Assembly: GCA_023386315.1 (NCBI GenBank)
Contig: JAEWJZ010000017.1
Location: 124,001 to 188,000 of the forward strand
Length of the DNA stretch: 64,000 nucleotides
Reading direction: 5' to 3'
Source of the DNA: Bacillota bacterium
GTDB lineage: Bacteria > Bacillota > Clostridia > Lachnospirales > Lachnospiraceae
The notes beneath the pieces were generated by a model. It searched no databases, was not told where the DNA came from, and saw only the letters and a program-made list of their open reading frames with translations. This document shows positions 40,052 through 48,659 of the stretch, in pieces. Position numbers and translations under genes: made by a program. Positions within the stretch are counted from its first letter, which is position 1, and each line of letters opens with the position of its first letter.

Positions 40052-41338
40052 ATGAATCATATGAAACAGCTGGAAGAACTGATTGCTGCATCCGTTTCTC
40101 CCTATCACTGCATTCTGGCGGCTGCCGGTCAGCTTACTGCCAGTGGATTTAAAGAACTGCCTTTAGCAGAGTCCTGGGAATTAAAACAGGGCGGCTCCTA
40201 CTATATAAACGCATTTGACTCCACCTTAATCGCATTTACCGTAGGAAGCGAGCTGGGAGATACCCCATGTCTTAAGCTGGCTGCGTCCCATACGGACTGG
40301 CCCTGTTTAAAAGTAAAACCTTCTCCTGAAGTAACCTCTCTGGAATATGGAAAGTTAAATGTGGAGGTTTATGGCGGTCCTCTCTTAGGTACATGGTTTG
40401 ACCGTCCCTTATCCATGGCAGGCAAGGTCAGCGTAACAGGCGATACACTCATGAAACCCAGAACAATCTTCGTTGATTTCTCCCGGCCTGTTCTTACCAT
40501 TCCAAATCTGGCCATACATATGAACCGCAATGCCAATGAAGGAGTTGCCTTAAATGCCCAGGTGGACATGCTTCCGCTCATAGCCCGGATCACCGATGAG
40601 TTGAATAAAGAGAGCTTTTTTATCGATGCACTTGCAAAAGAAGCAGGAGTAAAGAAAGAGGACATTCTGGACTATGAAATCTGCATCTACAATTATGAGT
40701 CAGGAACCACACTTGGTCTGCAAAATGAATTTTACTCCTCACCCAGACTGGATAATATCACTTCTGTTTCTGCATGCTTAAGCGGCATTCTTGCAGATAC
40801 ACACGAAGGTGGAATCCATGCCATTGCCCTGTATGACAACGAGGAAATCGGAAGCCACACAAAGCAGGGAGCTGCTTCCGCACTGACCGAACATATTCTG
40901 GAGAAGATTTACGCCTCCCTTGGTTATACGAGAACCGATTTTCTGAATGCTTTGCTCAGCGGATTTCTTCTCTCCATGGATGTGGCTCATGCCATTCATC
41001 CCAACCACACAGAAAAATGTGATATAAAGAATCAGATCATGATGGGAGACGGAGTAGCCATCAAACTGGCGTCAAGTCAGGCCTATGCAACCGATGCCTC
41101 CAGTACAGGTGTGGTCGAGGGCATCTGCCGCGCCTTTGACATACCTTATAAGAAGTTTTCTAACCGTTCCGATGTGAAAGGCGGCTCAACACTGGGAAGC
41201 ATTTCTTCTGCTCTTCTGACCATACGCACAGTGGATGTAGGTGTTCCTATGCTTGCCATGCATTCGGCCAGAGAGCTTATGGGTGTCAAAGACCAGGAAG
41301 CACTTGTCAGACTGGCCGAAGCCTTCTTTCACGCTTAA
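40052..41338 (+). CDS. apeB: M18-family aminopeptidase
   Basis: 428 residues with AGAGGATAATG before the ATG. Metal and active-site segments of M18 are present: KLAASHTDWPCLKVKP (first metal His and Asp), LDNITSVSACL, LYDNEEIGSHTKQGAAS (catalytic Glu pair) and a C-terminal MLAMHSARELMG with the last His. Expected activity is release of N-terminal, often acidic, residues from peptides in the cytoplasm using two metal ions, as a large multimer. It is a single gene ending in a strong terminator. Confidence 0.94.
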   Translation: MNHMKQLEELIAASVSPYHCILAAAGQLTASGFKELPLAESWELKQGGSYYINAFDSTLIAFTVGSELGDTPCLKLAASHTDWPCLKVKPSPEVTSLEYGKLNVEVYGGPLLGTWFDRPLSMAGKVSVTGDTLMKPRTIFVDFSRPVLTIPNLAIHMNRNANEGVALNAQVDMLPLIARITDELNKESFFIDALAKEAGVKKEDILDYEICIYNYESGTTLGLQNEFYSSPRLDNITSVSACLSGILADTHEGGIHAIALYDNEEIGSHTKQGAASALTEHILEKIYASLGYTRTDFLNALLSGFLLSMDVAHAIHPNHTEKCDIKNQIMMGDGVAIKLASSQAYATDASSTGVVEGICRAFDIPYKKFSNRSDVKGGSTLGSISSALLTIRTVDVGVPMLAMHSARELMGVKDQEALVRLAEAFFHA

Positions 41339-41380
41339 AAAAAAGGAAATCAGCCATAAACCGGCTGATTTCCTTTTTTA
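41338..41380. terminator. Bidirectional terminator after the aminopeptidase
   Basis: AAAAAAGGAAATCAGCC and GGCTGATTTCCTTTTTT form a perfect 17-bp stem over 7 bases. It serves both convergent genes. Confidence 0.95.
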
Positions 41381-41611
41381 TGGAAGCTGCCCCATGGTTT
41401 CCGGCAATACCTCCCGGCTGGATTCCAGGGTTTCAGAAGAAGTTTTATCTCCCTGAACATAACGGTATCCAAACACCCCTCCTGCAGTCAGTACAACCAA
41501 AAGCAGAAAGAATAATAAAAACATGATGCCTCTCGTAAACAGTTCCTGTCCGCGTTTTCCCTTCCGCCTGCGGCTGCGTTTATTCCCACTGCGAATCTCT
41601 TCCTGCTTCAT
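41378..41611 (-). CDS. Small single-pass membrane protein
   Basis: 77 residues: a strongly basic start (about 8-20, RSGNKRSRRRKGKRG), one membrane helix (about 28-50) and a short Ser/Glu-rich outside tail ending GQLP. No family recognised. It lies 28 bp downstream of the PrsA-like gene and shares the transcript that ends at the terminator. The positive-inside rule places the tail outside. Confidence 0.7.
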   Translation of the reverse strand: MKQEEIRSGNKRSRRRKGKRGQELFTRGIMFLLFFLLLVVLTAGGVFGYRYVQGDKTSSETLESSREVLPETMGQLP

Positions 41612-41639
41612 TGGTGTCCTACTCTTCCTTCCTTATGAT

Positions 41640-42611
41640 TCAATCTGGAAAATGCTTTTTGTATATTTCAAAAAAGCTGGCGGTTGTGGTTTTATCTTCT
41701 TTGGAGAATTTAAGATCCTTCCACGTGTCATTGCTGAATGTAACAGCATTATCCTGCTTAAACCGGGCATAGATCTGGTCAAATGCCTCTTTCTTCCGGC
41801 TGGTATATAAACCTGACTTTCGTTCCTGAGTCGCAGCCTCATCATAATCGCTTACACACCGGATAATATAATATTTCCCCTCATACTCTGTCACCTGGCT
41901 GATCTCGCCTGCAGCCAGACTAAAAGCTGCATCTTCCAACGCTCCCGGCTTCTCTCCTCTTCCAATCTTACGTTCGATGGTACCATCTTCTGTGTATTCT
42001 CTGGCAATCGCCGAAAAATCAGCCCCCTGCTCCTTTGTTTTTAAAAGAACTTCTTCTGCAGCAGCTTTATCTGACATCACAATCTCATCGACCACAATTA
42101 CCTTGGCCTCACTGTCACTGATCTCCAGATTCATATTCCTGGTCAGCTCCACCACTACTTTATTAGACAGATAATATTCCTCATACATGGTTCTCACATC
42201 TGACTGGGTCACCCCCATATATGCAATATCATCGGGAGTCAGAGAAGCATAATATTCCTCCGCAGCCTTGCGTACCTCTTCCTTTTCCCCGCTTGTCAGG
42301 GTCACTCCCTTACTCTCAGCAAGAAGATTCATCATCTTCATCTCCTGGAGAAATTCTTTTACCTGATCCATCAGATAGGTTTCAAAGGTCTGGCCGCCAG
42401 GAAGTTCCACTCCCCAGATCTGACTGGTATAAAGCTGTTGATATTTATTTCTCTCCGTCGTCAGAATGATCATGGACTGGGGCAGAGAGTATAGTTTCGT
42501 ATCCTTAATTTCCGATACAAGGGGAATCTCCGTCTTGCAGCCGGAAAGCATGGCGGATACTGCCGCCGCAATCAAAAGGAGTCTTCCCCAGTATCTGCGC
42601 AGATTCTTCAT
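41640..42611 (-). CDS. PrsA/SurA-like parvulin-type peptidyl-prolyl isomerase lipoprotein
   Basis: 323 residues from ATG 42611 (AGAGGGG upstream; GTG at 42617 overlaps the site). The signal peptide ends in a lipobox MLSGC. The middle is helical and charged like the SurA/PrsA chaperone arm. The parvulin part (about 180-270) has DEIVMSDKAAAEEVLLKTKEQGADFSAIAREYTEDG and EDAAFSLAAGEISQVTEYEGKYYIIRCVSDYD. It should fold secreted proteins at the outer membrane face. It follows the HAD gene by 15 bp in an operon maf - HAD - prsA-like - small membrane protein. Confidence 0.9.
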   Translation of the reverse strand: MKNLRRYWGRLLLIAAAVSAMLSGCKTEIPLVSEIKDTKLYSLPQSMIILTTERNKYQQLYTSQIWGVELPGGQTFETYLMDQVKEFLQEMKMMNLLAESKGVTLTSGEKEEVRKAAEEYYASLTPDDIAYMGVTQSDVRTMYEEYYLSNKVVVELTRNMNLEISDSEAKVIVVDEIVMSDKAAAEEVLLKTKEQGADFSAIAREYTEDGTIERKIGRGEKPGALEDAAFSLAAGEISQVTEYEGKYYIIRCVSDYDEAATQERKSGLYTSRKKEAFDQIYARFKQDNAVTFSNDTWKDLKFSKEDKTTTASFFEIYKKHFPD

Positions 42612-42626
42612 ACGCACCCCTCTTTC

Positions 42627-43412
42627 TTATAAAAGCAGCTTCAGTATCTTTAATACGCCCTGATTTAAATTCGTATCGGTCTGAAACCGTGCTGCCTGTT
42701 TTACTTCTTTTCTGGCATTGCCTACGGCAAAGCTGTAGTACGCCTGATTTAACATCTCAATATCATTTAACTGATCACCGAATGCCATGGTCTCTTCCGG
42801 CGTGATGGAAAGGCTTTCCTGCAGAAGCTTTACTGCCTCACCTTTATTCGTTCCAGGTCTCATACAGTCCATCCACATATCTCCGGCTATGGTGATCTTT
42901 AACCGGTCTCCATATTTTTCTCTCAAAAGTCTGGTATGGGTTTCCACATCTGTTTTCCGGTAAACGCTTATTTTAATAAATTCGGACGGAACTTTTGTTA
43001 AATCATCCACCATTTCCACACGGAATTTGTATCCGTTTACCATCCAGTCAATAAAATCCCGGTCTTTCGTCTCTAAGTAAACCACATCAGGGCCGCTCAG
43101 CATGACCTCAAGTCCTTCCATTCCCCTGACATCAGCCACCATATCCATAACAGTCTTGTGTTCAATTGGATTTAGAAACAGATTTCTGCCATGACAGCCT
43201 ATGTAAGCACCATTGTCAGAAAGATAGAATATTTTTTCTTTTACCGGATCGAAGATGGATTCAATACTAGCCCATTGTCTTCCGCTTGCTGCAGCAAACT
43301 GAATTCCCTTTGCCCGTAATTTCAGTATCACTTCATGAAGCTCGGCCGGAACCTCATAGCCTCCGTCTGGCACCAGTGTTCCGTCAATATCTGATGCAAT
43401 CAGTTTTATCAT
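42627..43412 (-). CDS. Cof-type HAD-IIB phosphatase
   Basis: 261 residues. HAD motif I is DIDGTLVPDGG (nucleophile Asp8), motif II is AASGRQ, and motif IV is MAFGDQLNDIEMLNQAYYSFAVGNA. The cap is of the C2B (Cof) type. Such enzymes dephosphorylate sugar phosphates, FMN or similar small molecules; the substrate cannot be read. Its ATG overlaps the stop of maf by 4 bp, so translation is coupled. Confidence 0.93.
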   Translation of the reverse strand: MIKLIASDIDGTLVPDGGYEVPAELHEVILKLRAKGIQFAAASGRQWASIESIFDPVKEKIFYLSDNGAYIGCHGRNLFLNPIEHKTVMDMVADVRGMEGLEVMLSGPDVVYLETKDRDFIDWMVNGYKFRVEMVDDLTKVPSEFIKISVYRKTDVETHTRLLREKYGDRLKITIAGDMWMDCMRPGTNKGEAVKLLQESLSITPEETMAFGDQLNDIEMLNQAYYSFAVGNARKEVKQAARFQTDTNLNQGVLKILKLLL

Positions 43413-44005
43413 TCTTTTTCCTCCTGCTCACATATCTTCTTTAATTCCTGATAGACACGTCCTACAGGCAATCCTACTACATTACTGTAATCTCCGTCAA
43501 TCCCCTTAATAAATGCAGCAAACCGTCCCTGGATTCCATATGCGCCTGCTTTATCCATAGGCTCCTCTTCCTCTGCATAGGAACGTATCTCTTCCTGTGT
43601 CATAGGGTATACATGAACATCCGTCTGCTCTGCAAAAGAACGGACTGTCATTTTATTCTCTCCGCAAAGGATCAGTGTCACACCGGTGAAAACGTTATGA
43701 GTTTTCCCCTGAAAGGAATCAATCATCTCAAAGGCTTCTTCATGGGTTTTCGGTTTTCCTAAAATCTTTCCTCCTGCAGCCACCACAGTATCCGCTCCTA
43801 TGACGACAGTGCCCGGCAGCTGTTTTTTTGCCACATCCTCCGCTTTTTGCAGGGACAGTTCTATTACTGCTTCTTTTGGAATTGTGGTAGTTATAATCTC
43901 TTCAATCCCACTGGGTTCTATAACAGGATTCAGACCGACCTGGTTTAAAAGTTCTTTTCTTCTTGGTGATGCCGAAGCAAGCACAATCTTAATATCACTT
44001 ATCAT
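43409..44005 (-). CDS. maf: Maf-family nucleotide pyrophosphatase
   Basis: 198 residues with GAGAGGGTACCA before the ATG. Maf signatures: VLASASPRRKELLNQVGL at the start, VVIGADTVVAAGGKILGKPKTHEEAFEMI with the catalytic Asp, and KAGAYGIQGRFAAFIKGIDGDYSNVVGLPVG. The family hydrolyses non-canonical or modified nucleoside triphosphates, mainly dTTP/UTP type in the bacterial Maf branch. It leads a four-gene transcript that runs to the terminator at 41338-41380. Confidence 0.95.
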   Translation of the reverse strand: MISDIKIVLASASPRRKELLNQVGLNPVIEPSGIEEIITTTIPKEAVIELSLQKAEDVAKKQLPGTVVIGADTVVAAGGKILGKPKTHEEAFEMIDSFQGKTHNVFTGVTLILCGENKMTVRSFAEQTDVHVYPMTQEEIRSYAEEEEPMDKAGAYGIQGRFAAFIKGIDGDYSNVVGLPVGRVYQELKKICEQEEKE

Positions 44006-44054
44006 TGGTACCCTCTCTTATTCTTAAACTGACAGTCTCATGAAATTGCAAACA

Positions 44055-44079
44055 GGCGGGACCCATTACGAATCCCGCC
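44055..44079 (-). terminator. Probable terminator of the CmpB-like gene
   Basis: GGCGGGA and TCCCGCC pair over an 11-base loop, 6 bp after the stop codon. The T run on the minus strand is poor (TGTTTGC). Confidence 0.6.
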
Positions 44080-44084
44080 AATCT

Positions 44085-44642
44085 TTAATATACTTTCAAA
44101 CGTCCGACTAAGGACGATTCATCTTCTTCACAATCCGCTCTCAGCTGCATTCTCATCGTATATACAAAATCTGTTGCATAAAAAATCAGGAAAAACATCC
44201 CCGTTATACGCTGAAAATTATCCGGAATCATTCCTGCCGCCTGATTCACAAATCCATTCAGAAAACGGAAATAAAAGATACCCAGAAATCCCCAGGCAAT
44301 GCTGCTCTCCAGACAGATGATTCCCTTGTAGTTAAATGGCTTCCTGCTATAATCCCACCAGAATGATCCAAACAGCTTAATCATCATATAAGCCGTAACA
44401 AGCTCCATGAAAGTTGCCATCACCATAGAGGCGAAATACAGGCGCACCGGACTGTCAATAAAAGGACTGAGCAGCATCGTCGCCCCAACAGATCCGAATC
44501 CATATATGATGCAGAACGGTCCATGTCCAAATCCCCGATTAAAGACCGGTCTTTTATTTTCATAGCTGAGTACAGCGCATTCAAGAAGATAACCCAGAAA
44601 GCTGAATAGGAAAAAACAGTTTATCCTATGATAAATTGACAT
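44085..44642 (-). CDS. CmpB-like (putative ABC-transporter permease type) membrane protein
   Basis: 185 residues from ATG 44642; GGAGG lies 10 bases before it, and a TTG at 44648 is possible but very close to the site. Five membrane helices. SFLGYLLECAVLSYENKRPVFNRGFGHGPFCIIYGFGSVG and KGIICLESSIAWGFLGIFYFRF are hallmarks of the CmpB-like family, which is common in Firmicutes. The ABC-transporter label is historical and no ATPase is nearby; function is unknown. A dyad covers its promoter. Confidence 0.87.
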   Translation of the reverse strand: MSIYHRINCFFLFSFLGYLLECAVLSYENKRPVFNRGFGHGPFCIIYGFGSVGATMLLSPFIDSPVRLYFASMVMATFMELVTAYMMIKLFGSFWWDYSRKPFNYKGIICLESSIAWGFLGIFYFRFLNGFVNQAAGMIPDNFQRITGMFFLIFYATDFVYTMRMQLRADCEEDESSLVGRLKVY

Positions 44643-44660
44643 ATCCAATTTGCCTCCAAA

Positions 44661-44713
44661 TTTAACAATTTTTTAACTTGTTAAAGTATAATATGGATAT
44701 CTAAAGAAATCAA
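44661..44713 (-). promoter_or_regulatory. Promoter with TTTAACAA-N9-TTGTTAAA dyad
   Basis: On the minus strand TTGATT (44708-44713), a 17-bp spacer and TATACT (44685-44690) form a promoter. TTTAACAA (44661-44668) and TTGTTAAA (44678-44685), 9 bases apart, overlap the transcription start. A repressor site is likely. Confidence 0.65.
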
Positions 44714-44753
44714 GGGTTATTTTCTTACGATTCCCCAAAATTTTTCTTTGTTA

Positions 44754-45212
44754 TTAGTAATATTGCGCCATAAAGACAGCAAGTAAAATGCCAAGAATGG
44801 CACCTGCTGCAACCTGAAGAGGAGTATGCCCAACATATTCCTTTAATTTTTCCTGTAAAATCTCACCGTTCAGCTTCAGGGGATTTTCTAACAATATACT
44901 GTTTAACAGCTTTGCCTGTTTTCCTGTTTCTCTTCGTACTCCCATGGCGTCATACATCACAATCATGGAGAGAACAAAACTGATGGCAAACTCAAAAGAA
45001 CCGACGCCATAACGATAACTGGCGGCGGTTGTCAATGCACAAACCGTAGAGGAATGAGAGCTCGGCATACCGCCGGATCCCACAAGCCTCTCCGGGTTAA
45101 AACTCTTACTAAGAGCCAGGTCAATCAATGTTTTTAACACCTGCGCCACCAGCCAGCCGGTAACGGCAGTCACTAAAACCTGATTCTTAAGAATCACTTC
45201 CCATAATTTCAT
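44754..45212 (-). CDS. DUF212 / divergent PAP2-family membrane protein
   Basis: 152 residues from ATG 45212, with GGAGG 5 bases upstream; the open frame to 45314 overlaps the HD gene and has no site. VGSGGMPSSHSSTVCALTTAASYRYG and VMYDAMGVRRETGKQAKLLN mark the DUF212 (divergent PAP2) family, and GHTPLQVAAGAILGILLA near the end carries the second histidine. It has about four membrane helices. Lipid-phosphate phosphatase activity is suggested by the fold but not shown. It lies 13 bp after the HD gene. Confidence 0.9.
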   Translation of the reverse strand: MKLWEVILKNQVLVTAVTGWLVAQVLKTLIDLALSKSFNPERLVGSGGMPSSHSSTVCALTTAASYRYGVGSFEFAISFVLSMIVMYDAMGVRRETGKQAKLLNSILLENPLKLNGEILQEKLKEYVGHTPLQVAAGAILGILLAVFMAQYY

Positions 45213-45225
45213 GGTTTCCTCCATC

Positions 45226-45795
45226 TTATGCCGCGCTTTTTCTGCCAAAACCGTATAATAACCAACGCTTAATCCTTGCAGTGGTTTCCACGAAACCGCA
45301 TAATTTATCCGCATAAATAATCACCATTCCGCCTTTTGTTCTTGGCGGAACCGGTGTCAGCGGCCACATATGCCGCAGGATCATGTTCTTCTCATTCTCC
45401 GTTAACTCAAAATGCTTCACTGCATTCTTTAAAGCAGCCCTCGGGTGAGTAAAACCATGGAAACGTTCCCCGGTCTCTCTGGCATGCGTATGCCAGTCAT
45501 ATAGAAAGAAATCATGAAGCAGACCTGCTCTTGCTGCTTCTTTATATTCCCAGCCAAATTTTCTGCATATGCAGTAGCTTAGATAGGATACCTTAATGCA
45601 ATGAGCTTTGCAGGTAGTATCTCCATGCTGCATATAGTTATCCATGGACTGGAATACCTTGTGGTCTAAGATGTCCTTCACACAGGCAAGGTACTCCAAA
45701 TCCATATTATAATCTTCACGTTCCACCCAGGAGGTATCTTCTGCCCACTCAAGTGCTCCCTGCTTCTCCTCCGGAGTTAAATACATATTTTTCAT
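45226..45795 (-). CDS. HD-domain phosphohydrolase-like protein
   Basis: 189 residues. The HD pattern is seen in HGDTTCKAHCIKVSYLSYCICRKFGW, AARAGLLHDFFLYDWH (HD pair), GFTHPRAAL and MILRHMWPLTPVPP. This gives the His, His-Asp and later Asp needed for a metal-dependent phosphohydrolase. The substrate is unknown. The ribosome site (GGAAGAG) is weakly placed. It lies between glgA and the DUF212 gene on one transcript. Confidence 0.88.
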   Translation of the reverse strand: MKNMYLTPEEKQGALEWAEDTSWVEREDYNMDLEYLACVKDILDHKVFQSMDNYMQHGDTTCKAHCIKVSYLSYCICRKFGWEYKEAARAGLLHDFFLYDWHTHARETGERFHGFTHPRAALKNAVKHFELTENEKNMILRHMWPLTPVPPRTKGGMVIIYADKLCGFVETTARIKRWLLYGFGRKSAA

Positions 45796-45834
45796 GGTTA
45801 TTCTGTCTCTTCCTTCTTAATAATGTGGACCGGC

Positions 45835-47280
45835 TTAACAGCCAGTCAGCCAGTCGTAAAGCTCCTGATACTTCATGGCTGAAGTTTTCCAGGAGTAATC
45901 CTTCGACATAGCCCGGTCGATGATCTTGTTCCACTCACGTCTCTTGTCGTAATAAATGCGCTGTGCATACCGGACAGCCCCAAGCATCTCATGAGCATTA
46001 TAGTTAGAGAAGGAAAATCCGGTTCCCTGACTCTCATACTCATTATAGGGCTCTACCGTATCTTTTAAACCTCCGGTTTCCCTGACAATGGGCACAGTGC
46101 CGTATCTCAGCGCCATGAGCTGGCTCAAACCACAGGGTTCAAACAAAGACGGCATCAAAAACGCATCACAGGCAGCGTAAATCTTATGAGACATTGTCTC
46201 CGAATAATAAATATTGGCAGAAACCTTATCCGGATACTTCCATGCATAGTGGCGGAACATATTCTCATACCGCTCTTCTCCGGTACCAAGAATAACCAGC
46301 TGGATATCGTCCTGACACATCTCATCCATCACACACTGGATTAAATCCAGTCCCTTCTGGTCGGTCAGTCTTGAGACGATTCCAATCATAAACTTACTTT
46401 CATCCTGCGCCAGTGAAAGTTCTGTCTGAAGCGCAGTTTTATTTCTTTCCTTTTCCTTGCGGAAATTACGCAGATTATAGTTTTGTATAATATACGAATC
46501 TGACTCAGGATCAAACTCGTCATAATCAATTCCGTTTACAATGCCTCTTAAGCTTCCTTCCCTGGCCCGCATCAGACCGTCAAGGCCTTCTCCATAGAAA
46601 GGCATCTTTATCTCCTGTGCGTAGGTCTCGCTGACTGTTGTGATGGCATCTGCATATACAATGCCGCCCTTTAATAAATTTCCATCCTTGTAGGCTTCAA
46701 GCTTATCCGGAGTAAAATAATAATCAGGCAGACAAGTTAACGCCTGTATCGTCTTTACATCCCAGACACCCTGGAACTTTAAATTGTGAATGGTAATCAC
46801 CGACTTCATGTTCCGGAAGAAATCTCCTTCCCTGAACCGGTCTTTTAACAGAACAGGAATCAAACCGGTCTGCCAGTCATGGCAGTGAACCACATCCGGC
46901 TGAAAACCGATTACCGGAAGAGAAGATAAGGCGGCCCGTGAAAAGAAGCAGAACTTTTCTAAATCCTGATACCAGTCTCCATAGGGCTTTGCCCCCTGGT
47001 AATAGCCTTCATTATCAATGAAATAGAAGGTAATTCCGTCCCAGACACACTGAAGAATCCCCACATATCTGCTTTGTCCCAGATAATCCATATAGAAATG
47101 ATCTACATAAGTCATCTGGTTTCTCAAGTCTTCCCTGATACAAAGATATTTGGGAATCATAACTCTCACATCATAATATTCCTGATCGAAGCACTTGGGA
47201 AGGGATCCCACTACATCTGCGAGACCACCGGTTTTTACAAAAGGTACTGCCTCCGATGCAACGAATAAAATCTTCTTCAT
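45835..47280 (-). CDS. glgA: Glycogen synthase GlgA
   Basis: 481 residues from ATG 47280 (AAGGGAGG 7 bases upstream; the frame to 47316 lacks a site). GT5 signatures: KKILFVASEAVPFVKTGGLADVVGSLPK at the start with the ADP-glucose-binding KTGGL, VVHCHDWQTGLIPV, SRLTDQKGLDL and MPSLFEPCGLSQLMALRYGTVPIVRETGGLKDTV. It should add glucose from ADP-glucose to alpha-1,4-glucan. No glgB/C/D genes are adjacent, so the rest of the pathway is elsewhere. HD and DUF212 genes follow on the transcript. Confidence 0.95.
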   Translation of the reverse strand: MKKILFVASEAVPFVKTGGLADVVGSLPKCFDQEYYDVRVMIPKYLCIREDLRNQMTYVDHFYMDYLGQSRYVGILQCVWDGITFYFIDNEGYYQGAKPYGDWYQDLEKFCFFSRAALSSLPVIGFQPDVVHCHDWQTGLIPVLLKDRFREGDFFRNMKSVITIHNLKFQGVWDVKTIQALTCLPDYYFTPDKLEAYKDGNLLKGGIVYADAITTVSETYAQEIKMPFYGEGLDGLMRAREGSLRGIVNGIDYDEFDPESDSYIIQNYNLRNFRKEKERNKTALQTELSLAQDESKFMIGIVSRLTDQKGLDLIQCVMDEMCQDDIQLVILGTGEERYENMFRHYAWKYPDKVSANIYYSETMSHKIYAACDAFLMPSLFEPCGLSQLMALRYGTVPIVRETGGLKDTVEPYNEYESQGTGFSFSNYNAHEMLGAVRYAQRIYYDKRREWNKIIDRAMSKDYSWKTSAMKYQELYDWLTGC

Positions 47281-47378
47281 CCAAAAACCTCCCTTATCCT
47301 TTTCCCTTCCGGGCATTGTCTGTTATGCTATAGTATACTGCATTTTCAGAAAATAAGGAAGTATCTTTCCTGTAAGTT

Positions 47379-48185
47379 TTATGAAAGTTTTTTGTAATCA
47401 AGCCTTATTTTATCAGCAATGAGTGCGATAAACTCGGAATTGGTGGGTTTTCCTTTGCCTGTACTCACGGTATATCCAAACAGCTCGTTGATGGTATCCA
47501 TCTTTCCACGGCTCCAGGCCACCTCAATGGCATGGCGGATGGCACGCTCCACACGGCTGGGTGTGGTCTGATGTTTCTTGGCAATGGAAGGATAAAGGAT
47601 CTTTGTGACAGAAGTGAGCATCTCCTGATCCTGAACCGATATCACAATGGCATCTCTTAAATACTGATATCCTTTAATATGTGCAGGAATTCCGATTTCA
47701 TGAAGCATCTGGGTTACATCATTTTCTAAATTCTGCTCCATATACTCTGTCTTATTGACATAAGGCTTCACCTTTTTCATTCCCTGAAGACTGGGCGCTT
47801 TTGTCTTTCTCTGCCCTACTCTTCGCACCTTATCGACGATAACTTCCTTGTTAAACGGCTTCATTATGTAATAATTCGCCCCCATTCGGAATGCATCTTC
47901 GGTAATATTCTCACTGCCTGCGGCTGTTACCATAATAAATGAGGGAATCTTTGTCACAGCACCATTTCCTCTTACCCGCTCCATTACTGTAATTCCGTCC
48001 ATTCTCGGCATAATCACATCCAATAAGACAACATCCGGATTTGTTTTGAGGATCATGTTATAGGCGTCTTCGCCGTTATCCGCTCTTCCTACTACATGAA
48101 AATCCTCCTCTCCTTCCAGTATATCATTCAGCAGATTTAAGGTCTGCAGGTTATCATCTGCAATAGCGATACTGATTTCTGACAT
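47379..48185 (-). CDS. spo0A: Sporulation master regulator Spo0A
   Basis: 268 residues from ATG 48185 (CAGGAGGAG upstream). The receiver domain has the acidic pocket at 10-11, the phospho-acceptor Asp56 in [14 protein letters not shown] and the Lys in YIMKPFNKE. The C-terminal DNA-binding domain has [30 protein letters not shown], the invariant Spo0A helix. Phosphorylated Spo0A binds TGTCGAA boxes to start sporulation. Such boxes occur in its own upstream region (48286-48349), so autoregulation is expected. It sits at its conserved place beyond spoIVB, here separated by the OPT/PqqD genes. Confidence 0.97.
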   Translation of the reverse strand: MSEISIAIADDNLQTLNLLNDILEGEEDFHVVGRADNGEDAYNMILKTNPDVVLLDVIMPRMDGITVMERVRGNGAVTKIPSFIMVTAAGSENITEDAFRMGANYYIMKPFNKEVIVDKVRRVGQRKTKAPSLQGMKKVKPYVNKTEYMEQNLENDVTQMLHEIGIPAHIKGYQYLRDAIVISVQDQEMLTSVTKILYPSIAKKHQTTPSRVERAIRHAIEVAWSRGKMDTINELFGYTVSTGKGKPTNSEFIALIADKIRLDYKKLS

Positions 48186-48285
48186 ATTGATACTCTCCTC
48201 CTGATTCTTCAAAATAAATGAAAACTAGTGTATAGCCATTATAATCTTGCCCCAGCTCATGCCGCAACGTGATTCTATCGCATTA

Positions 48286-48444
48286 TTCGACAAGAAAAAC
48301 GTTTGTTTTATCGAATATGGGATTCTGGTCTTACTGTCCCACTGTCGAATGAAGAAAAGGTCCTGTCCGGTCTGAATCCATGTTTCCCCCTTTTTTTTAC
48401 CGGTGTTGAAAATTGAAACTACTTGTCGTCAAAAAAAATGTCAA
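48286..48444 (-). promoter_or_regulatory. spo0A control region with Spo0A boxes (inside 473-bp gene-free stretch 48186-48659)
   Basis: Exact 0A boxes: TTGTCGAA on the minus strand (48286-48293) and TGTCGAA on the plus strand (48343-48349). A variant TATCGAA lies between them at about 48310. Further upstream, TTGACA (48439-48444), a 17-bp spacer and a poor -10 (TAGTTT) could be a promoter. A sigma-H promoter was looked for but is not clear. The right part of the stretch holds the divergent OPT promoter. No small gene is apparent. Confidence 0.65.
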
Positions 48445-48598
48445 TTCCAATGCTGCTATCTATTATACTAACACATAAGGAATGGGATTAAAAGCATTTC
48501 ATGGTGTTTTAACCTATTTTTGGCAATGATTATTTAAGCATTATGCTAATATAATTATGACTTAAGTATTTTTTATTATAAAAAAAGTACAATAATAC

Positions 48599-48627
48599 TT
48601 GCTCCTTATTAAAGAAATGGATATAAT
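48599..48627 (+). promoter_or_regulatory. Promoter of the OPT transporter operon
   Basis: TTGCTC (48599-48604), a 17-bp spacer and TATAAT (48622-48627), 33 bp before the ATG at 48660. Confidence 0.75.
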
Positions 48628-48659
48628 TGGTACTGAATAAAAAATTAGGGGGAATACAT

